This document shows positions 18,135 to 26,957 of a stretch of DNA of 39,111 bases, piece after piece (the stretch's first letter is position 1; each line of letters starts with the position of its first letter). The stretch is from a virus, in IMG/VR virus record IMGVR_UViG_3300030943_000073, positions 1 through 39,111 of that record; one strand, 5' to 3'. The notes beneath the pieces were generated by a model that worked only from the letters and a program-made list of their open reading frames with translations, did no database searches and was not told the origin of the DNA. The translations under genes were made by a program, and so were the position numbers.

Positions 18135-20657
18135 CTATGAGTCTTTTAAATTTACTTTATTCCTCATGTTTTTTTCATGGTCAACAGTAGTCTTTCGAAT
18201 TGATTGTAATTCACCAGTCTTTAATTGTGCTTCTGAAAGTATCGCATTCATCTTAATTTCAAACTGTTTCATCATTTCTTGTACTCTATTAGCACGTCCT
18301 TCTTCTTGTAAATAGGCAGATTCAATTTCATTATTTGCCATTATTTTAAAGTTTTCAGTTTTCTCTTTAACAACAAGTTCTCGTTCTTTAAACTCTGATT
18401 CCCATTCATAACGTTTTTCATCAAGTTGTAAACGTGCTTTATCAATTTCTCTTGAAGCTAAATCAAATTCATCTTTTGTTTTCAAAAGTTGCATATCAAT
18501 CTGAGCTTGTAAATTCATTGTTTTTTGTTTAGCTTCTTCTTTGGCAGTTTCGGTAGCAACATTATTTTGTTGTCTGATTGCTTCGGCCTCTTTTGACATC
18601 TGAATAAGTTTGTTTTCCATTTCAGTCAAATCATCAATCTTAAACATACTCACTACAGAAGTAAAAGGAAGTTCAGCGCGACCCCATGATTGCATTGCTG
18701 CAGTACGTAAATCTTCAAGACGTGATTCCTCTTTTACATTATTGGAAGAATAGATTCTAAAATCTGAACCATTCAATGAACCTTTTGGTATTTGAATAAG
18801 AACTTCTTCCAGGTCCTTATCAAGAAAGTTTAATACTTTACCATCTTTCCATGTATAACGTATTTTCAAGTTTAGAAATAATTCAATTGCTTTATCAAAA
18901 ACTGTATCATTTTCTGAGAACTGTATTTCAGTAATAAGAGAAGATTGTTCTCGCGACATGTTTACATTACTTACTGGATCAGAAGAAACAAATTGACCAA
19001 GTGAAGCATCAGTAATACCAATAAGTTTACCTATTAATGAATCAATGCCATTAAGGACATTATCAATAAAAGCAATACTCTGAGTAATCGTATCATCATA
19101 GTTTTGAAATTGATTATATGAAGCCGGTGTTTTACGACCTTTCTTCATTGTCTCAATCCACATAGTTCCAAGTTTACGATAGTACATCCATTTACCGGCA
19201 GTCATATTATCCGGTTTCTGACTCTTATCCATTATCATACCTTTTACTCCGGATAAAGCAATAGTAAGTTCTTTCTTATAATTTACAATATCATAAAGTT
19301 CTATTAATTCGCGAACTCTCCATATAAGAGAATATGGTTTTTCAGACGCTGTATTGAACGATCTTGCAACAAGTGGGAGTGTAGGTAGTCCGGGCATATC
19401 AATTGGTCTAAAAACATTGTCCTGTTTACCCATGTTGATATGAATAACATTTCCAATAACAACCATATGATAAATATCATAAATGACAACACGATTACGT
19501 ATTTCATCTTTTTTTAGTTTAGCATCTTTTGTTGTAAGATGTACAAAATATTCATCTTCACGATATTTGTTTGGTGTCTTTTTCCAAAATATTTCACGTG
19601 GTGCCAAAAACCATATACGTGATACTTCAATAGCATTGTGTTGGTCATTGAAGTTTTCACTGTTATCAAAGTATGCAGTATTACCAACATAATTTTTTAT
19701 TGTAGCACTATCACCTATTGAATAAGCAGAGATAATTTGTTCTTCTGATTTAGATAATTCAAATTCAGAAAATATCTGACTTTTATTCATATACTCTTTG
19801 GTAAAACACCATTCACTATTCTGAGTCCAACGATTACTTCCACCTTTAGAATAACATGCAGTATTTGCATCTACTTGTTTAAAAACAATATCTTTTGTTC
19901 TTGGATTATAATAAGTAATATATGTTGGTTTACCAGTTACAATTTTTTCACGAAGCCCTACATTCCAATGCTGTTTTAAATCCTCTGTTTGAATAGCAGA
20001 TTTTAATGCGGCATTGGCAACCTGTTGCATTATTTCAACATCAGTATTCAATAAGAAATAATCAATACGTTTTTGCATTTCATTATTGTCTAATGAAACA
20101 CGTGAAAGATTTCGAATAAGTTTCTGCATCTCTAATTGAATCATTGGCATATTCTTTTTCAGTTCTTCCATCTGAGTTTGTGCTTGTTCATTATCCGGTT
20201 GGACTTCTAACTGTTTCTGCATATCACTCATTTTATCTTGTACTTGTTGAATCTGTTGTTGAACAATTGCATCACGTTCTTTATACATCTCCAATTTCGC
20301 ATTTAGACTAGCCTTAATGCGATTTTCATACTTCAATTGAAGAGTACGTTCATCCATAGCAATTGCTTTGCTTTTAAACGACCTACGTGCTTGTTTAGAT
20401 TCAAGTATATTCAACTTACTTCTTACAATCTCATTACCTATATTTCTGAACTTAGCCGGATAAGTAAAACCTTCAACTTTTGTCAAGTATTCAAATTTTG
20501 TATTATCAATAATACCATGATAAATATTCCAACATTTTCTGTCTTTTATATTATCATCATGGAAATCAGAAGAACCAGATGATAAAATATACCTTGCTAC
20601 TTCTTTGAAATAGTTATCATCTTTATTTTCACTATTAATTAATTTTTCTGGAAACAT
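18135..20657 (-). CDS. Portal protein (crAss-like)
   Basis: 840 residues when started at the ATG at 20657, 11 nt below the terminase stop. An in-frame Met further up (20717) would overlap the terminase by 50 nt and add an implausible Leu/Lys-rich leader. Residues ~95-185 and ~700-830 are Gln/Glu/Lys-rich and coiled-coil-like. The latter matches the long C-terminal helical barrel expected of large portals. The middle carries an SRIWFLAPREIFWKKTPN stretch and GVKGMIMDKSQKP. Position right after the terminase and length near 800 are as in crAss-like genomes. Portals form the dodecameric DNA gate at one capsid vertex. Confidence 0.8.
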   Translation of the reverse strand: MFPEKLINSENKDDNYFKEVARYILSSGSSDFHDDNIKDRKCWNIYHGIIDNTKFEYLTKVEGFTYPAKFRNIGNEIVRSKLNILESKQARRSFKSKAIAMDERTLQLKYENRIKASLNAKLEMYKERDAIVQQQIQQVQDKMSDMQKQLEVQPDNEQAQTQMEELKKNMPMIQLEMQKLIRNLSRVSLDNNEMQKRIDYFLLNTDVEIMQQVANAALKSAIQTEDLKQHWNVGLREKIVTGKPTYITYYNPRTKDIVFKQVDANTACYSKGGSNRWTQNSEWCFTKEYMNKSQIFSEFELSKSEEQIISAYSIGDSATIKNYVGNTAYFDNSENFNDQHNAIEVSRIWFLAPREIFWKKTPNKYREDEYFVHLTTKDAKLKKDEIRNRVVIYDIYHMVVIGNVIHINMGKQDNVFRPIDMPGLPTLPLVARSFNTASEKPYSLIWRVRELIELYDIVNYKKELTIALSGVKGMIMDKSQKPDNMTAGKWMYYRKLGTMWIETMKKGRKTPASYNQFQNYDDTITQSIAFIDNVLNGIDSLIGKLIGITDASLGQFVSSDPVSNVNMSREQSSLITEIQFSENDTVFDKAIELFLNLKIRYTWKDGKVLNFLDKDLEEVLIQIPKGSLNGSDFRIYSSNNVKEESRLEDLRTAAMQSWGRAELPFTSVVSMFKIDDLTEMENKLIQMSKEAEAIRQQNNVATETAKEEAKQKTMNLQAQIDMQLLKTKDEFDLASREIDKARLQLDEKRYEWESEFKERELVVKEKTENFKIMANNEIESAYLQEEGRANRVQEMMKQFEIKMNAILSEAQLKTGELQSIRKTTVDHEKNMRNKVNLKDS

Positions 20658-20667
20658 AGTATTTATT

Positions 20668-22704
20668 TTAAGAAGCAAATTTAATTCCTTGATTATTCTC
20701 TGATACATAACCACCATATGTATCTTCTTCTAGTTCTTCTCCTTCTGAATAAGCAGCGAACTCTTGTGTCTCTAATGCACTTGCAATATTTAAAGCACTT
20801 GCTATAGTAATATCACAATTGTATTTTGGTGATTTTTTAAATTTTGCAAAAGCTTCGATTTGTCGTATATCATACATCTTATCGATAATAGCAAAATCAT
20901 CTTGTTTCATCTTATCTCTCCATATATTTAAAGCATGAGGGATAAATGATTGTTCTACTCCATAACGTTGTGCGGCCTTACCATCTTGTACATATTGACT
21001 AATTACCATTTGTGGACGTTCTTGCAATAAAAACTCACAACCGGCCCGTTTATAATAATCAAATATCAATACATTTGAATACTCAATAAGATTTTCACTT
21101 TCGCCATATAGATAACAGAGTTTTACTGTATCCTCATAGAACTGATAATTTCCACCTTCATCTTCTGTTGGTCGTTCCGTTACTCTAGCAACCCAATGGT
21201 CAAAAGTATGATGTGAATCAATAGCACCTTTCCAAATTGAACAACTACCTAATGAGAATGATGTTTCACTCTCTACCTTATCATAACTGTCCGTAGCGGC
21301 ACTATAAAGATTTTTCCATACTTTCCCATACCCATCAACTTCCGGTGCCTGTATGATAAGAAAACGACCTAATTCATCTGGAACAAGTTCAACTCCTTTA
21401 CCCCAATCAAATGGATCAATCCAATTAATCTCTGCATTGTAAGCAATCTGTTGTTCTCGGTGTGTAAGTAAATAACGTTTTCTATCATTCAATTTTTGAT
21501 TAGCTGTTTCTCCAAGGAAACCACCAGTGGCTACCATGAACATCTGAGATAAATAAAGTGGTTTAGCTGTAAGAGCAATGTATCGTTCAGAAGAGTTTTT
21601 ACTTGATAATTCTTTTTGAATAGAAACAATACTTTCTTCTATTAAACTATTACCATCTTCATCAATTATTTCAAATTCATAAGCTGGAACAAAAGCCGCG
21701 ACTTTACCAGTTGAAGAGATTTCATCTTCTTCCCATATATTGTCAAACTCGAGCAAATCAAATTTAGCCGGATTATATGCCATTTCTTCGACATCAGCAA
21801 CAGACTCATCCATATCACCACCAGTTCCAATATACATTTGATAACCGGTCTTATCACCTTCAGCAAGTAAAGATGGTTTAACGAACTCTGCTGTTTGCTT
21901 AAGAGTATCTTTTTTCCATTTACCAATTTCTTCATAAAGAATCCAAAAAGGAGTAAGACCTGATACAGCTTGTGTATTATCTTTTGCAGTAATACAATAA
22001 ACTTCACTACCAAAACCAAGCATAAGAGTTCTTTTCTCTCCGGTTTCTTCATTGACTACCTCTTCACGATAAGAAGACTTAATATAGTCACTTCTGTTTG
22101 GTGATCTACGTTTATAAAACTCACTATCTCCAAGCCAATCAAGTCCGCGAACAACATTAGTCATTGTATGCTCAGCATAGTTTCCTTGGCCGGCAACAAT
22201 TACGTTTTGAGAACCAGGGATAAAAATAAAATTATAACCGATATTACTTGCTGCATATTCAGAGAATCCTTTCTGTCTTGACTTAGGAAATAACAAATCT
22301 TTTGCATTTAAAAACATAAGTTCTATACACATGAATTTGAAATAATCTAAAGAAGTAAATTTAGGATGACGTTTATCCTTTCTTTTTACATTATCCAATT
22401 TTGCAAGAATAACCCAAAAATTCAAATAGAAATACATTCTACCGGGAATCCAAATATCATGACCACGTTTTGTTGCATTAGGAACAATATATCCTTTTAT
22501 ACAACGACGATATTGCTCATGCCACCATGCTTGATAGTTTGGACTATCTTTATCAGGTTGCATTTCATCTTTATTATAGATAACTGGACTGAAACGCTTA
22601 GTATCTTTAAAATCTCTTGTTAGACACATATTATCAATGTCCGGAACAAGTGTTCTATCCATTGATAATACATCATCTAAATATGTAAGTTTAATATCAG
22701 CCAT
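20668..22704 (-). CDS. terL: Terminase large subunit (packaging ATPase-nuclease)
   Basis: 678 residues. An adenine-binding/Walker A-type segment FPKSRQKGFSEYAAS lies near 139-153, with the R-Q-K-G-x-S form of large terminases. A Walker B segment PFWILYEEIG, with paired acidic residues, lies near 252-261. In the C-terminal half, the segment AATDSYDKVESE and the later FDYYKRAGCEFLLQERP fit an RNase H-type nuclease with acidic metal ligands. It powers DNA translocation through the portal, encoded directly below. It starts 3 nt after the stop of the spanin-like gene. No small terminase subunit is recognised nearby, as is usual for crAss-like phages. Confidence 0.9.
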   Translation of the reverse strand: MADIKLTYLDDVLSMDRTLVPDIDNMCLTRDFKDTKRFSPVIYNKDEMQPDKDSPNYQAWWHEQYRRCIKGYIVPNATKRGHDIWIPGRMYFYLNFWVILAKLDNVKRKDKRHPKFTSLDYFKFMCIELMFLNAKDLLFPKSRQKGFSEYAASNIGYNFIFIPGSQNVIVAGQGNYAEHTMTNVVRGLDWLGDSEFYKRRSPNRSDYIKSSYREEVVNEETGEKRTLMLGFGSEVYCITAKDNTQAVSGLTPFWILYEEIGKWKKDTLKQTAEFVKPSLLAEGDKTGYQMYIGTGGDMDESVADVEEMAYNPAKFDLLEFDNIWEEDEISSTGKVAAFVPAYEFEIIDEDGNSLIEESIVSIQKELSSKNSSERYIALTAKPLYLSQMFMVATGGFLGETANQKLNDRKRYLLTHREQQIAYNAEINWIDPFDWGKGVELVPDELGRFLIIQAPEVDGYGKVWKNLYSAATDSYDKVESETSFSLGSCSIWKGAIDSHHTFDHWVARVTERPTEDEGGNYQFYEDTVKLCYLYGESENLIEYSNVLIFDYYKRAGCEFLLQERPQMVISQYVQDGKAAQRYGVEQSFIPHALNIWRDKMKQDDFAIIDKMYDIRQIEAFAKFKKSPKYNCDITIASALNIASALETQEFAAYSEGEELEEDTYGGYVSENNQGIKFAS

Positions 22705-22707
22705 AAA

Positions 22708-23349
22708 TTATTTTGCTATAAAATATCCTCCAATTGCACCGGCGCCCAAATAGAACCAAATATTATTTTTACTCCACCAACCAGTTGAACGTTTTAATGC
22801 AGTAGTCAAATCTTTCTTTTCTTTTTGTAATATAAGATTTTCATTTTTACATTGTTCTGTTTCCTCTGTTTGTAAGAAGTATTTTTTAGTAGCATCAGTC
22901 AAACTAAGTTCAGTACTAATTAATTTCTTTTCAGTAGTTTTTATAATAGTATCTTTCTGCTGCAGTGATATATTTTTCAATACTAAAAGACTATCACAAT
23001 TCGCTAAAGTATGCTTTGTAGTATCTGTATTATAATCATTTTCAAACTTACTTATCTTTTTTGATAAAACTACATTTTTATCTTTATAATTAGAAAGCGT
23101 TTTACTTGATTCTAAACGATCCTTTTTTCGTAAAGCATTGATACTATCAATCGACTTAATTGATTGCTTACGATAGTTACTAGAAGCTGTATTAAAGCCA
23201 TCACGATATGCAGATGATACATCTTGTTTTGTAATCAATGTTTTTGCCTGTTTTGATTGACATGATTTTACCACACCACCAATAAACAGTAAAAGCACGA
23301 TAGTTATTATCGCGCTTATTACCAAGTTTTTCTTTATAAATTGTATCAT
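22708..23349 (-). CDS. Spanin-like protein: N-terminal signal/anchor, coiled coil, C-terminal TM
   Basis: Residues ~8-29 are a hydrophobic segment (NLVISAIITIVLLLFIGGVV) followed by KSC, which could be a poor lipobox or just an anchor. Residues ~45-190 are highly charged and coiled-coil-like with two Cys. Residues ~196-212 (IWFYLGAGAIGGYFIAK) are a second hydrophobic segment. Membrane-periplasmic coiled coil-membrane is the layout of a unimolecular spanin, or of an Rz-type protein with an extra TM, which fuses inner and outer membranes at lysis. It overlaps the two-TM holin-like gene by 4 nt (ATGA). Function inferred from topology and position. Confidence 0.6.
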   Translation of the reverse strand: MIQFIKKNLVISAIITIVLLLFIGGVVKSCQSKQAKTLITKQDVSSAYRDGFNTASSNYRKQSIKSIDSINALRKKDRLESSKTLSNYKDKNVVLSKKISKFENDYNTDTTKHTLANCDSLLVLKNISLQQKDTIIKTTEKKLISTELSLTDATKKYFLQTEETEQCKNENLILQKEKKDLTTALKRSTGWWSKNNIWFYLGAGAIGGYFIAK

Positions 23350-23567
23350 ACTTCTCTAGTCCCTCCGGTGACATCACTATCTTTATCAAAGAACTTACCA
23401 ATACCAAGAATGATAGGAGTAGAGATTACTAAATATTGACCAGTGTCAGTAATAGTAATTGTTTTTAGATAGACTAAAAATAAACATATAAACACATTTA
23501 CTAAACAGACAATTCCGAATAGTGATGTTTTCCATGATTTGCGTTTGTAAGAAGTTCTTGTTTTCAT
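23346..23567 (-). CDS. 73-aa two-TM holin-like membrane protein
   Basis: I start it at the ATG at 23567 (MKTRTSYKRKSWK), since the earlier in-frame Met at 23582 gives only an MILII leader. A basic N-terminus is followed by a hydrophobic segment (TSLFGIVCLVNVFICLFLVY), a short polar turn and a second hydrophobic stretch (YLVISTPIILGIGKFF), then a charged end. Two TM segments, under 80 residues, a charged C-terminus and translational coupling to a spanin-like gene point to a class II-type holin. It would time access of the muramidase to the wall. Not proven by homology. Confidence 0.6.
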   Translation of the reverse strand: MKTRTSYKRKSWKTSLFGIVCLVNVFICLFLVYLKTITITDTGQYLVISTPIILGIGKFFDKDSDVTGGTREV

Positions 23568-23594
23568 AATAATTAATATCAAATTGTTTTATAA

Positions 23595-24884
23595 TTAAAC
23601 TAATATAGAAGTACCATCAATCCAAATAGTGCCTGTGTCATAATGTCCTTCACCTACAGCACCTATAAGCATCGCCTTGGTACCTATTTCAGAAGATAAA
23701 TTATAACATCCTTGTAAGTCTGTTCCACAAATGTTAGCAGACCTAAGGTCGGTATTATTTAGATTACAGTTTTTCATTAAAACATTAGTTAGATTAGCAG
23801 AAACGAAGTTAACATAAGATAGATCACTATCCATAAATTGACTTCTTTCAAATGATGCGTTTGGAGCAAACATACCTCGTAGATATGAACCTGTAAAATC
23901 ACATTCTTGAACAACAGCGTTTGAAAAATTAGTCTCAGCAAACTTAGAAAACTTGAAACTACATCTCTCAATATAGGAATAAGACATTTCAGCTCCTGAT
24001 AAATCTCCGGATTGTAAATCACAATCTCTCATTATTAGGAATCTCATATAAGACCCTATTAATTTTACTCCTATTAGATTATGATTGACAATATTAGGTG
24101 CAATAGGAACATATTCTTGACCAACTCTTTTATAAAGCATTCGATTACGACCATCAACATTTCGGTCTCCACCACATTGAATTACATTAAAAGGTCCTAA
24201 TTGTCTGTCCCATGGAATTGTCAACATTTCTTCATAATCTGCTACCGTGAAATAAGCCTCATCTAATCCTCCAAAATATACACTATTCAAATTAAGAGGT
24301 AAAGGAAACTTTAATTTAAACTCTTGTCCTCTGTATGCATTAAATGCTATACCCATAAACATCTTATCCATAGGATTACGTATAGTAAATCCTTCATCAT
24401 AGTTCTCACATATATTACGTAATCCCATTGGATACCAATCTATATCTTCTTTAAAATTTATATAAACATAAGCAGGCCATAGAATCTCACCTTTCCATAA
24501 ATTCCAATTTATAGTTTTTGAATGATTATAAAAATTTATGATAATTGGGTTTTCAGCAGTTGCTTCACTACATAATTCTAATTTATCGATAAGATATTCT
24601 CCCGGTTTCATATCTATAACATTGCTTGTGCCCCCACTACTGGAGGCATCAACAAAAAAACTACATGTCGCTGTTTCATATGCTGATAAATCACTATAAT
24701 AATTTCCATTTATATCTTGAAATTCTGTTGGCATTAATCCATCTGCATAATTTCCATTACCTTCTTCTTTTACAATAGTAATTGCTCCTGTAATTGAATT
24801 GGTAATTTCAACACAAGAACCTGATGGTATTCCAGTATTGTCGCCAATAACCCATTTCCCATTTTGTTTTTTATAGAATTTCAT
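23595..24884 (-). CDS. Pentapeptide-repeat protein, putative tail or host-interaction protein
   Basis: 429 residues. The N-terminal ~100 residues (MKFYKKQNGKWVIGD...) and the middle (~110-275) are beta-rich and not recognised. Residues ~285-415 are tandem pentapeptide repeats of the A(N/D)LxX type: CDLQS GDLSG AEMSY, then NLTNV, CNLNN TDLRS ANICG TDLQG. Such repeats fold as a right-handed quadrilateral beta-helix. Some bind DNA gyrase and others are structural. In a phage lysis/tail region, a virion-surface or fibre-like role is the simplest reading. A hairpin lies 30-60 nt above its ATG. Start chosen at MKFYKKQ, the only sensible Met. Confidence 0.7.
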   Translation of the reverse strand: MKFYKKQNGKWVIGDNTGIPSGSCVEITNSITGAITIVKEEGNGNYADGLMPTEFQDINGNYYSDLSAYETATCSFFVDASSSGGTSNVIDMKPGEYLIDKLELCSEATAENPIIINFYNHSKTINWNLWKGEILWPAYVYINFKEDIDWYPMGLRNICENYDEGFTIRNPMDKMFMGIAFNAYRGQEFKLKFPLPLNLNSVYFGGLDEAYFTVADYEEMLTIPWDRQLGPFNVIQCGGDRNVDGRNRMLYKRVGQEYVPIAPNIVNHNLIGVKLIGSYMRFLIMRDCDLQSGDLSGAEMSYSYIERCSFKFSKFAETNFSNAVVQECDFTGSYLRGMFAPNASFERSQFMDSDLSYVNFVSANLTNVLMKNCNLNNTDLRSANICGTDLQGCYNLSSEIGTKAMLIGAVGEGHYDTGTIWIDGTSILV

Positions 24885-24913
24885 GACATTTTAATTTATT
24901 GTGTAAATACAAC

Positions 24914-24943
24914 ATTAGGGAATGAACTTAATCACTCCCTAAT
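24914..24943 (-). terminator. 12-bp hairpin between lysis and pentapeptide genes, possible terminator or processing site
   Basis: Arms 24914-24925 and 24932-24943 pair over 12 bp around a 6-nt loop. The one imperfect pair is G-U in minus-strand RNA and A-C in plus-strand RNA, pointing to minus-strand transcripts. The downstream tract (GTTGTATTTAC) is only weakly U-rich, so termination would be partial. It could instead protect an mRNA 3' end. Confidence 0.5.
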
Positions 24944-24955
24944 AGATAATAATTG

Positions 24956-25027
24956 TTAGCAAGATTTCTTACTTGACATCGGTTTCTTCTTTCCAGAAGA
25001 AGATGGTTTTTGCTTTGTTGCAGCCAT
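24956..25027 (-). CDS. 23-aa basic peptide ORF (too short for usual gene calling)
   Basis: ATG at 25027-25025, TAA at 24958-24956. The peptide starts MAATKQKPSSSGKKKP and ends SSKKSC: eight Lys, six Ser and no hydrophobic residues. It lies 25 nt below the muramidase stop and just above the 12-bp hairpin, filling an otherwise empty gap in a gap-free operon. Tiny Lys-rich peptides of this kind are common in Bacteroidota phages, but I know of no assigned function. It could be a chance frame. Confidence 0.45.
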   Translation of the reverse strand: MAATKQKPSSSGKKKPMSSKKSC

Positions 25028-25052
25028 AATGATTAGTTTTAAAGATTAGTAA

Positions 25053-25523
25053 TTATAGTTTTAAATTGTTTACTCGATTAATCCATCCCTTTTTAAATTT
25101 TGCATTTTTGCCAATACCTATATTAGTGTAAAATGCTATACGAGCATTCTTATAAGCATTGAGATAATTTCCAGAATTTACTTTTTGAAGAGTTTGATTA
25201 CCAAAAATTCCATCAGTTAAAACTCCTATAACTGATTGAAGAACTTCTATTGCTCTATGGACACCAGAGGTAACTGCAAAATCAAAAACATGTAAAGCTA
25301 AAAATTCATCTTTGATTAAATCTATCTTGCAAGGATCACAATACAGTTTTTTATAAATTGCAATTGCCTGTACTTCGGTTAGATTTTTAATATCAAGATG
25401 TGGAAATGCTTTTTTAGAAATTCCATATTTTGTTTCTCCACCGGAATCATCAGGATCATTAGTGTATTTACTTCCACCCTCTGCAAAAAGTATTTTAGGT
25501 ATAAATTTATTTGCTCGTTCCAT
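25053..25523 (-). CDS. Endolysin: GH108 N-acetylmuramidase with PG-binding type C-terminal part
   Basis: 156 residues. Residues ~12-35 hold the GH108 signature EGGxxYTNDPDDSGGETKYGIS, with the catalytic Glu at E15. AIAIYKKLYCDP and the FDFAVTSGVHRAIEVLQ stretch (residues ~92-108) continue the family, and GVLTDGIFGNQTLQKVNSG resembles the PG-binding_3 half normally fused to it. The length is typical, with no signal peptide, so export needs a holin. It cleaves glycan strands of peptidoglycan at lysis. It lies 2 nt below the one-TM coiled-coil protein and upstream of the two-TM and spanin-like genes. Confidence 0.9.
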   Translation of the reverse strand: MERANKFIPKILFAEGGSKYTNDPDDSGGETKYGISKKAFPHLDIKNLTEVQAIAIYKKLYCDPCKIDLIKDEFLALHVFDFAVTSGVHRAIEVLQSVIGVLTDGIFGNQTLQKVNSGNYLNAYKNARIAFYTNIGIGKNAKFKKGWINRVNNLKL

Positions 25524-25525
25524 AA

Positions 25526-25906
25526 TTATTCTTGTTTGTTTTCAATATCTAAAGCACGCATTTTAATTGCTACTGGACAATCATCTGTATTGTCTTTATT
25601 GTGTTTACAACTCTTATTAGAACTTACAATCATTCTATATGCTGATATAAGTCTTTGTGAACGATTATCTTTTTTTAGAAGTTTTTCAACATCTTGTTCA
25701 AGAGTTTCAATTTTTTTCTCAGCTTCTAATTTCCATTTAAGAAGAAGATTTAATGAAGTTTCCCAAGATTGATTTTCTTTGATAATAGCATTACTTTTTC
25801 GAATGCTAATAGAAGATGGTGAGAAATATGATACAATACTCATAACTCCACCAACTGCACCAAGTGTTCCGCCAGTGCCAATTAAGGCAATTAAAATATT
25901 ATCCAT
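25526..25906 (-). CDS. 126-aa one-TM coiled-coil protein, holin or lysis-accessory candidate
   Basis: Residues ~4-28 are hydrophobic and Gly-rich (LIALIGTGGTLGAVGGVMSI). Residues ~58-85 form a charged helix with heptads (LKWKLEAEKKIETLEQDVEK). The C-terminus is polar with Cys residues at KSCKHNKDNTDDC. An N-terminal membrane segment plus a coiled coil, directly before an endolysin, suggests a holin or spanin-type partner. It overlaps the 59-aa gene upstream by 16 nt. I cannot separate holin from a membrane-anchored structural protein. Confidence 0.6.
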   Translation of the reverse strand: MDNILIALIGTGGTLGAVGGVMSIVSYFSPSSISIRKSNAIIKENQSWETSLNLLLKWKLEAEKKIETLEQDVEKLLKKDNRSQRLISAYRMIVSSNKSCKHNKDNTDDCPVAIKMRALDIENKQE

Positions 25907-26070
25907 CGTTTTCTTTTTATGTAAGTTTCGTCAATTTTTTTTGATTCCTCTAGCAGTCGTATTAAATGATCTATTTCATTAGCTGTCATATTATCACAAA
26001 CTCCATTATCTATTGCTTTTATCACCCTTTTAAAGAGTCGTATGATTGTTTTTTTTAGTGTAGCATCCAT
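25891..26070 (-). CDS. 59-aa small protein with the C-[DE]-x-[ML]-T-x-x-E module, overlooked gene
   Basis: ATG at 26070-26068, TAA at 25893-25891. It fills the apparent gap between the four-TM gene (41-nt overlap) and the one-TM gene (16-nt overlap). After a basic helix (KKTIIRLFKRVIKAID), the segment IDNGVCDNMTANEIDHLIRL aligns without gaps with IENNECEDLTNEELEQISIL of the 97-aa wHTH protein at 37.7 kb. It ends in a basic IKRKRW-type tail and lacks the wHTH domain. Function unknown. It may be a remnant or a stand-alone form of that N-terminal module. Confidence 0.7.
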   Translation of the reverse strand: MDATLKKTIIRLFKRVIKAIDNGVCDNMTANEIDHLIRLLEESKKIDETYIKRKRWIIF

Positions 26071-26431
26071 AGTAAAAATATAGAAATATTGATAAACTCA
26101 AAGATAATAATAAAACAGCACTTAAACAGAAAAATGGATATGGCAATTTTATATTAACCTTATACAAATCTACTAATATTAAAACAAAAATATCCATGTA
26201 GATTAATACTCTATGCCATGAGCAAAATCTAAATGTATAAGATAATGCTAGCATGCCAATATGAAATAAATAGCAATGACAAATTATAGTTGTATGTGAA
26301 GTATACGCTGTATAATCAATAAATCCAAAAGCTTCCCCTGTCATACCTATAGCTAAATATACTGTAAGTATAACAGGGAATAACTTTACGAAGTAAAGAG
26401 ATACATATCTTGATATATGTTCAAGATTCAT
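26030..26431 (-). CDS. 133-aa multi-TM membrane protein of Bacteroidota phages
   Basis: Three to four hydrophobic segments lie near residues 14-32, 52-70, 80-92 and 98-122, with a short polar C-terminus. The segment YTFRFCSWHRVLIYMDIFVL, with its F-R-F-C-x-W-H-R core, is a pattern that I have seen in small membrane proteins of Bacteroides phages, but no function is attached to it. Placed at the head of the lysis-type cluster, it may be a holin or other inner-membrane lysis factor. The next gene starts inside it, overlapping by 41 nt, so this start and frame are well supported by the neighbours. Confidence 0.65.
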   Translation of the reverse strand: MNLEHISRYVSLYFVKLFPVILTVYLAIGMTGEAFGFIDYTAYTSHTTIICHCYLFHIGMLALSYTFRFCSWHRVLIYMDIFVLILVDLYKVNIKLPYPFFCLSAVLLLSLSLSIFLYFYYGCYTKKNNHTTL

Positions 26432-26436
26432 AATTC

Positions 26437-26946
26437 TTATTTGCTAGGTGGAAATGTTGCACCACCCGAATCCGGACTTTTTGGATCATCAATTGAACCA
26501 TTGTTTTCTTTTTTAGTTTTCATTTGTTTCCAATTATTTGGTTGTGAAAAAAATTTAAGAGTAATTAAAGAGTTCATAGGTATTCCTTTTGTAGAACGAA
26601 CTATTGATTCTTTAATCTCTACTAATGAAATTTTACGTTCAATTTCAAAATCTTTTTGAAGTTTTGCTTGAAGAATTTTATATTCTTTTTGTTCATCTAA
26701 TGAAAGTAATAATATACTATCATCATGTTGAGCATTTACTTCTTTTCCTTTTTCTTGAATAATATTTTCCAATTCAATTAAACGAGGATTAATTGTTTTT
26801 TGAATTTTATTATTCTCTTTTTCAAGAATTTCAAAATTATCTAAGATAAGACAATTCAACTCAGTATTATCAATACCTTTAGCAGAAAATATTGTCATTA
26901 AACTACTAATCTCAAAAAACTTTACTCTAATTTCTCCAATTTTCAT
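26437..26946 (-). CDS. 169-aa coiled-coil protein of unknown function
   Basis: Helical and charged. Residues ~25-110 hold two heptad-like stretches (ILEKENNKIQKTINPRLIEL and YKILQAKLQKDFEIERKI). The last ~35 residues are polar and Pro/Gly-rich (SIDDPKSPDSGGATFPPSK). No membrane segment, no enzyme motif. It lies between the tail-fibre group and the lysis cluster, 5 nt above the multi-TM gene. It may act in tail-fibre assembly, but this is only positional. Confidence 0.6.
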   Translation of the reverse strand: MKIGEIRVKFFEISSLMTIFSAKGIDNTELNCLILDNFEILEKENNKIQKTINPRLIELENIIQEKGKEVNAQHDDSILLLSLDEQKEYKILQAKLQKDFEIERKISLVEIKESIVRSTKGIPMNSLITLKFFSQPNNWKQMKTKKENNGSIDDPKSPDSGGATFPPSK

Positions 26947-26957
26947 AATGTCGAATT

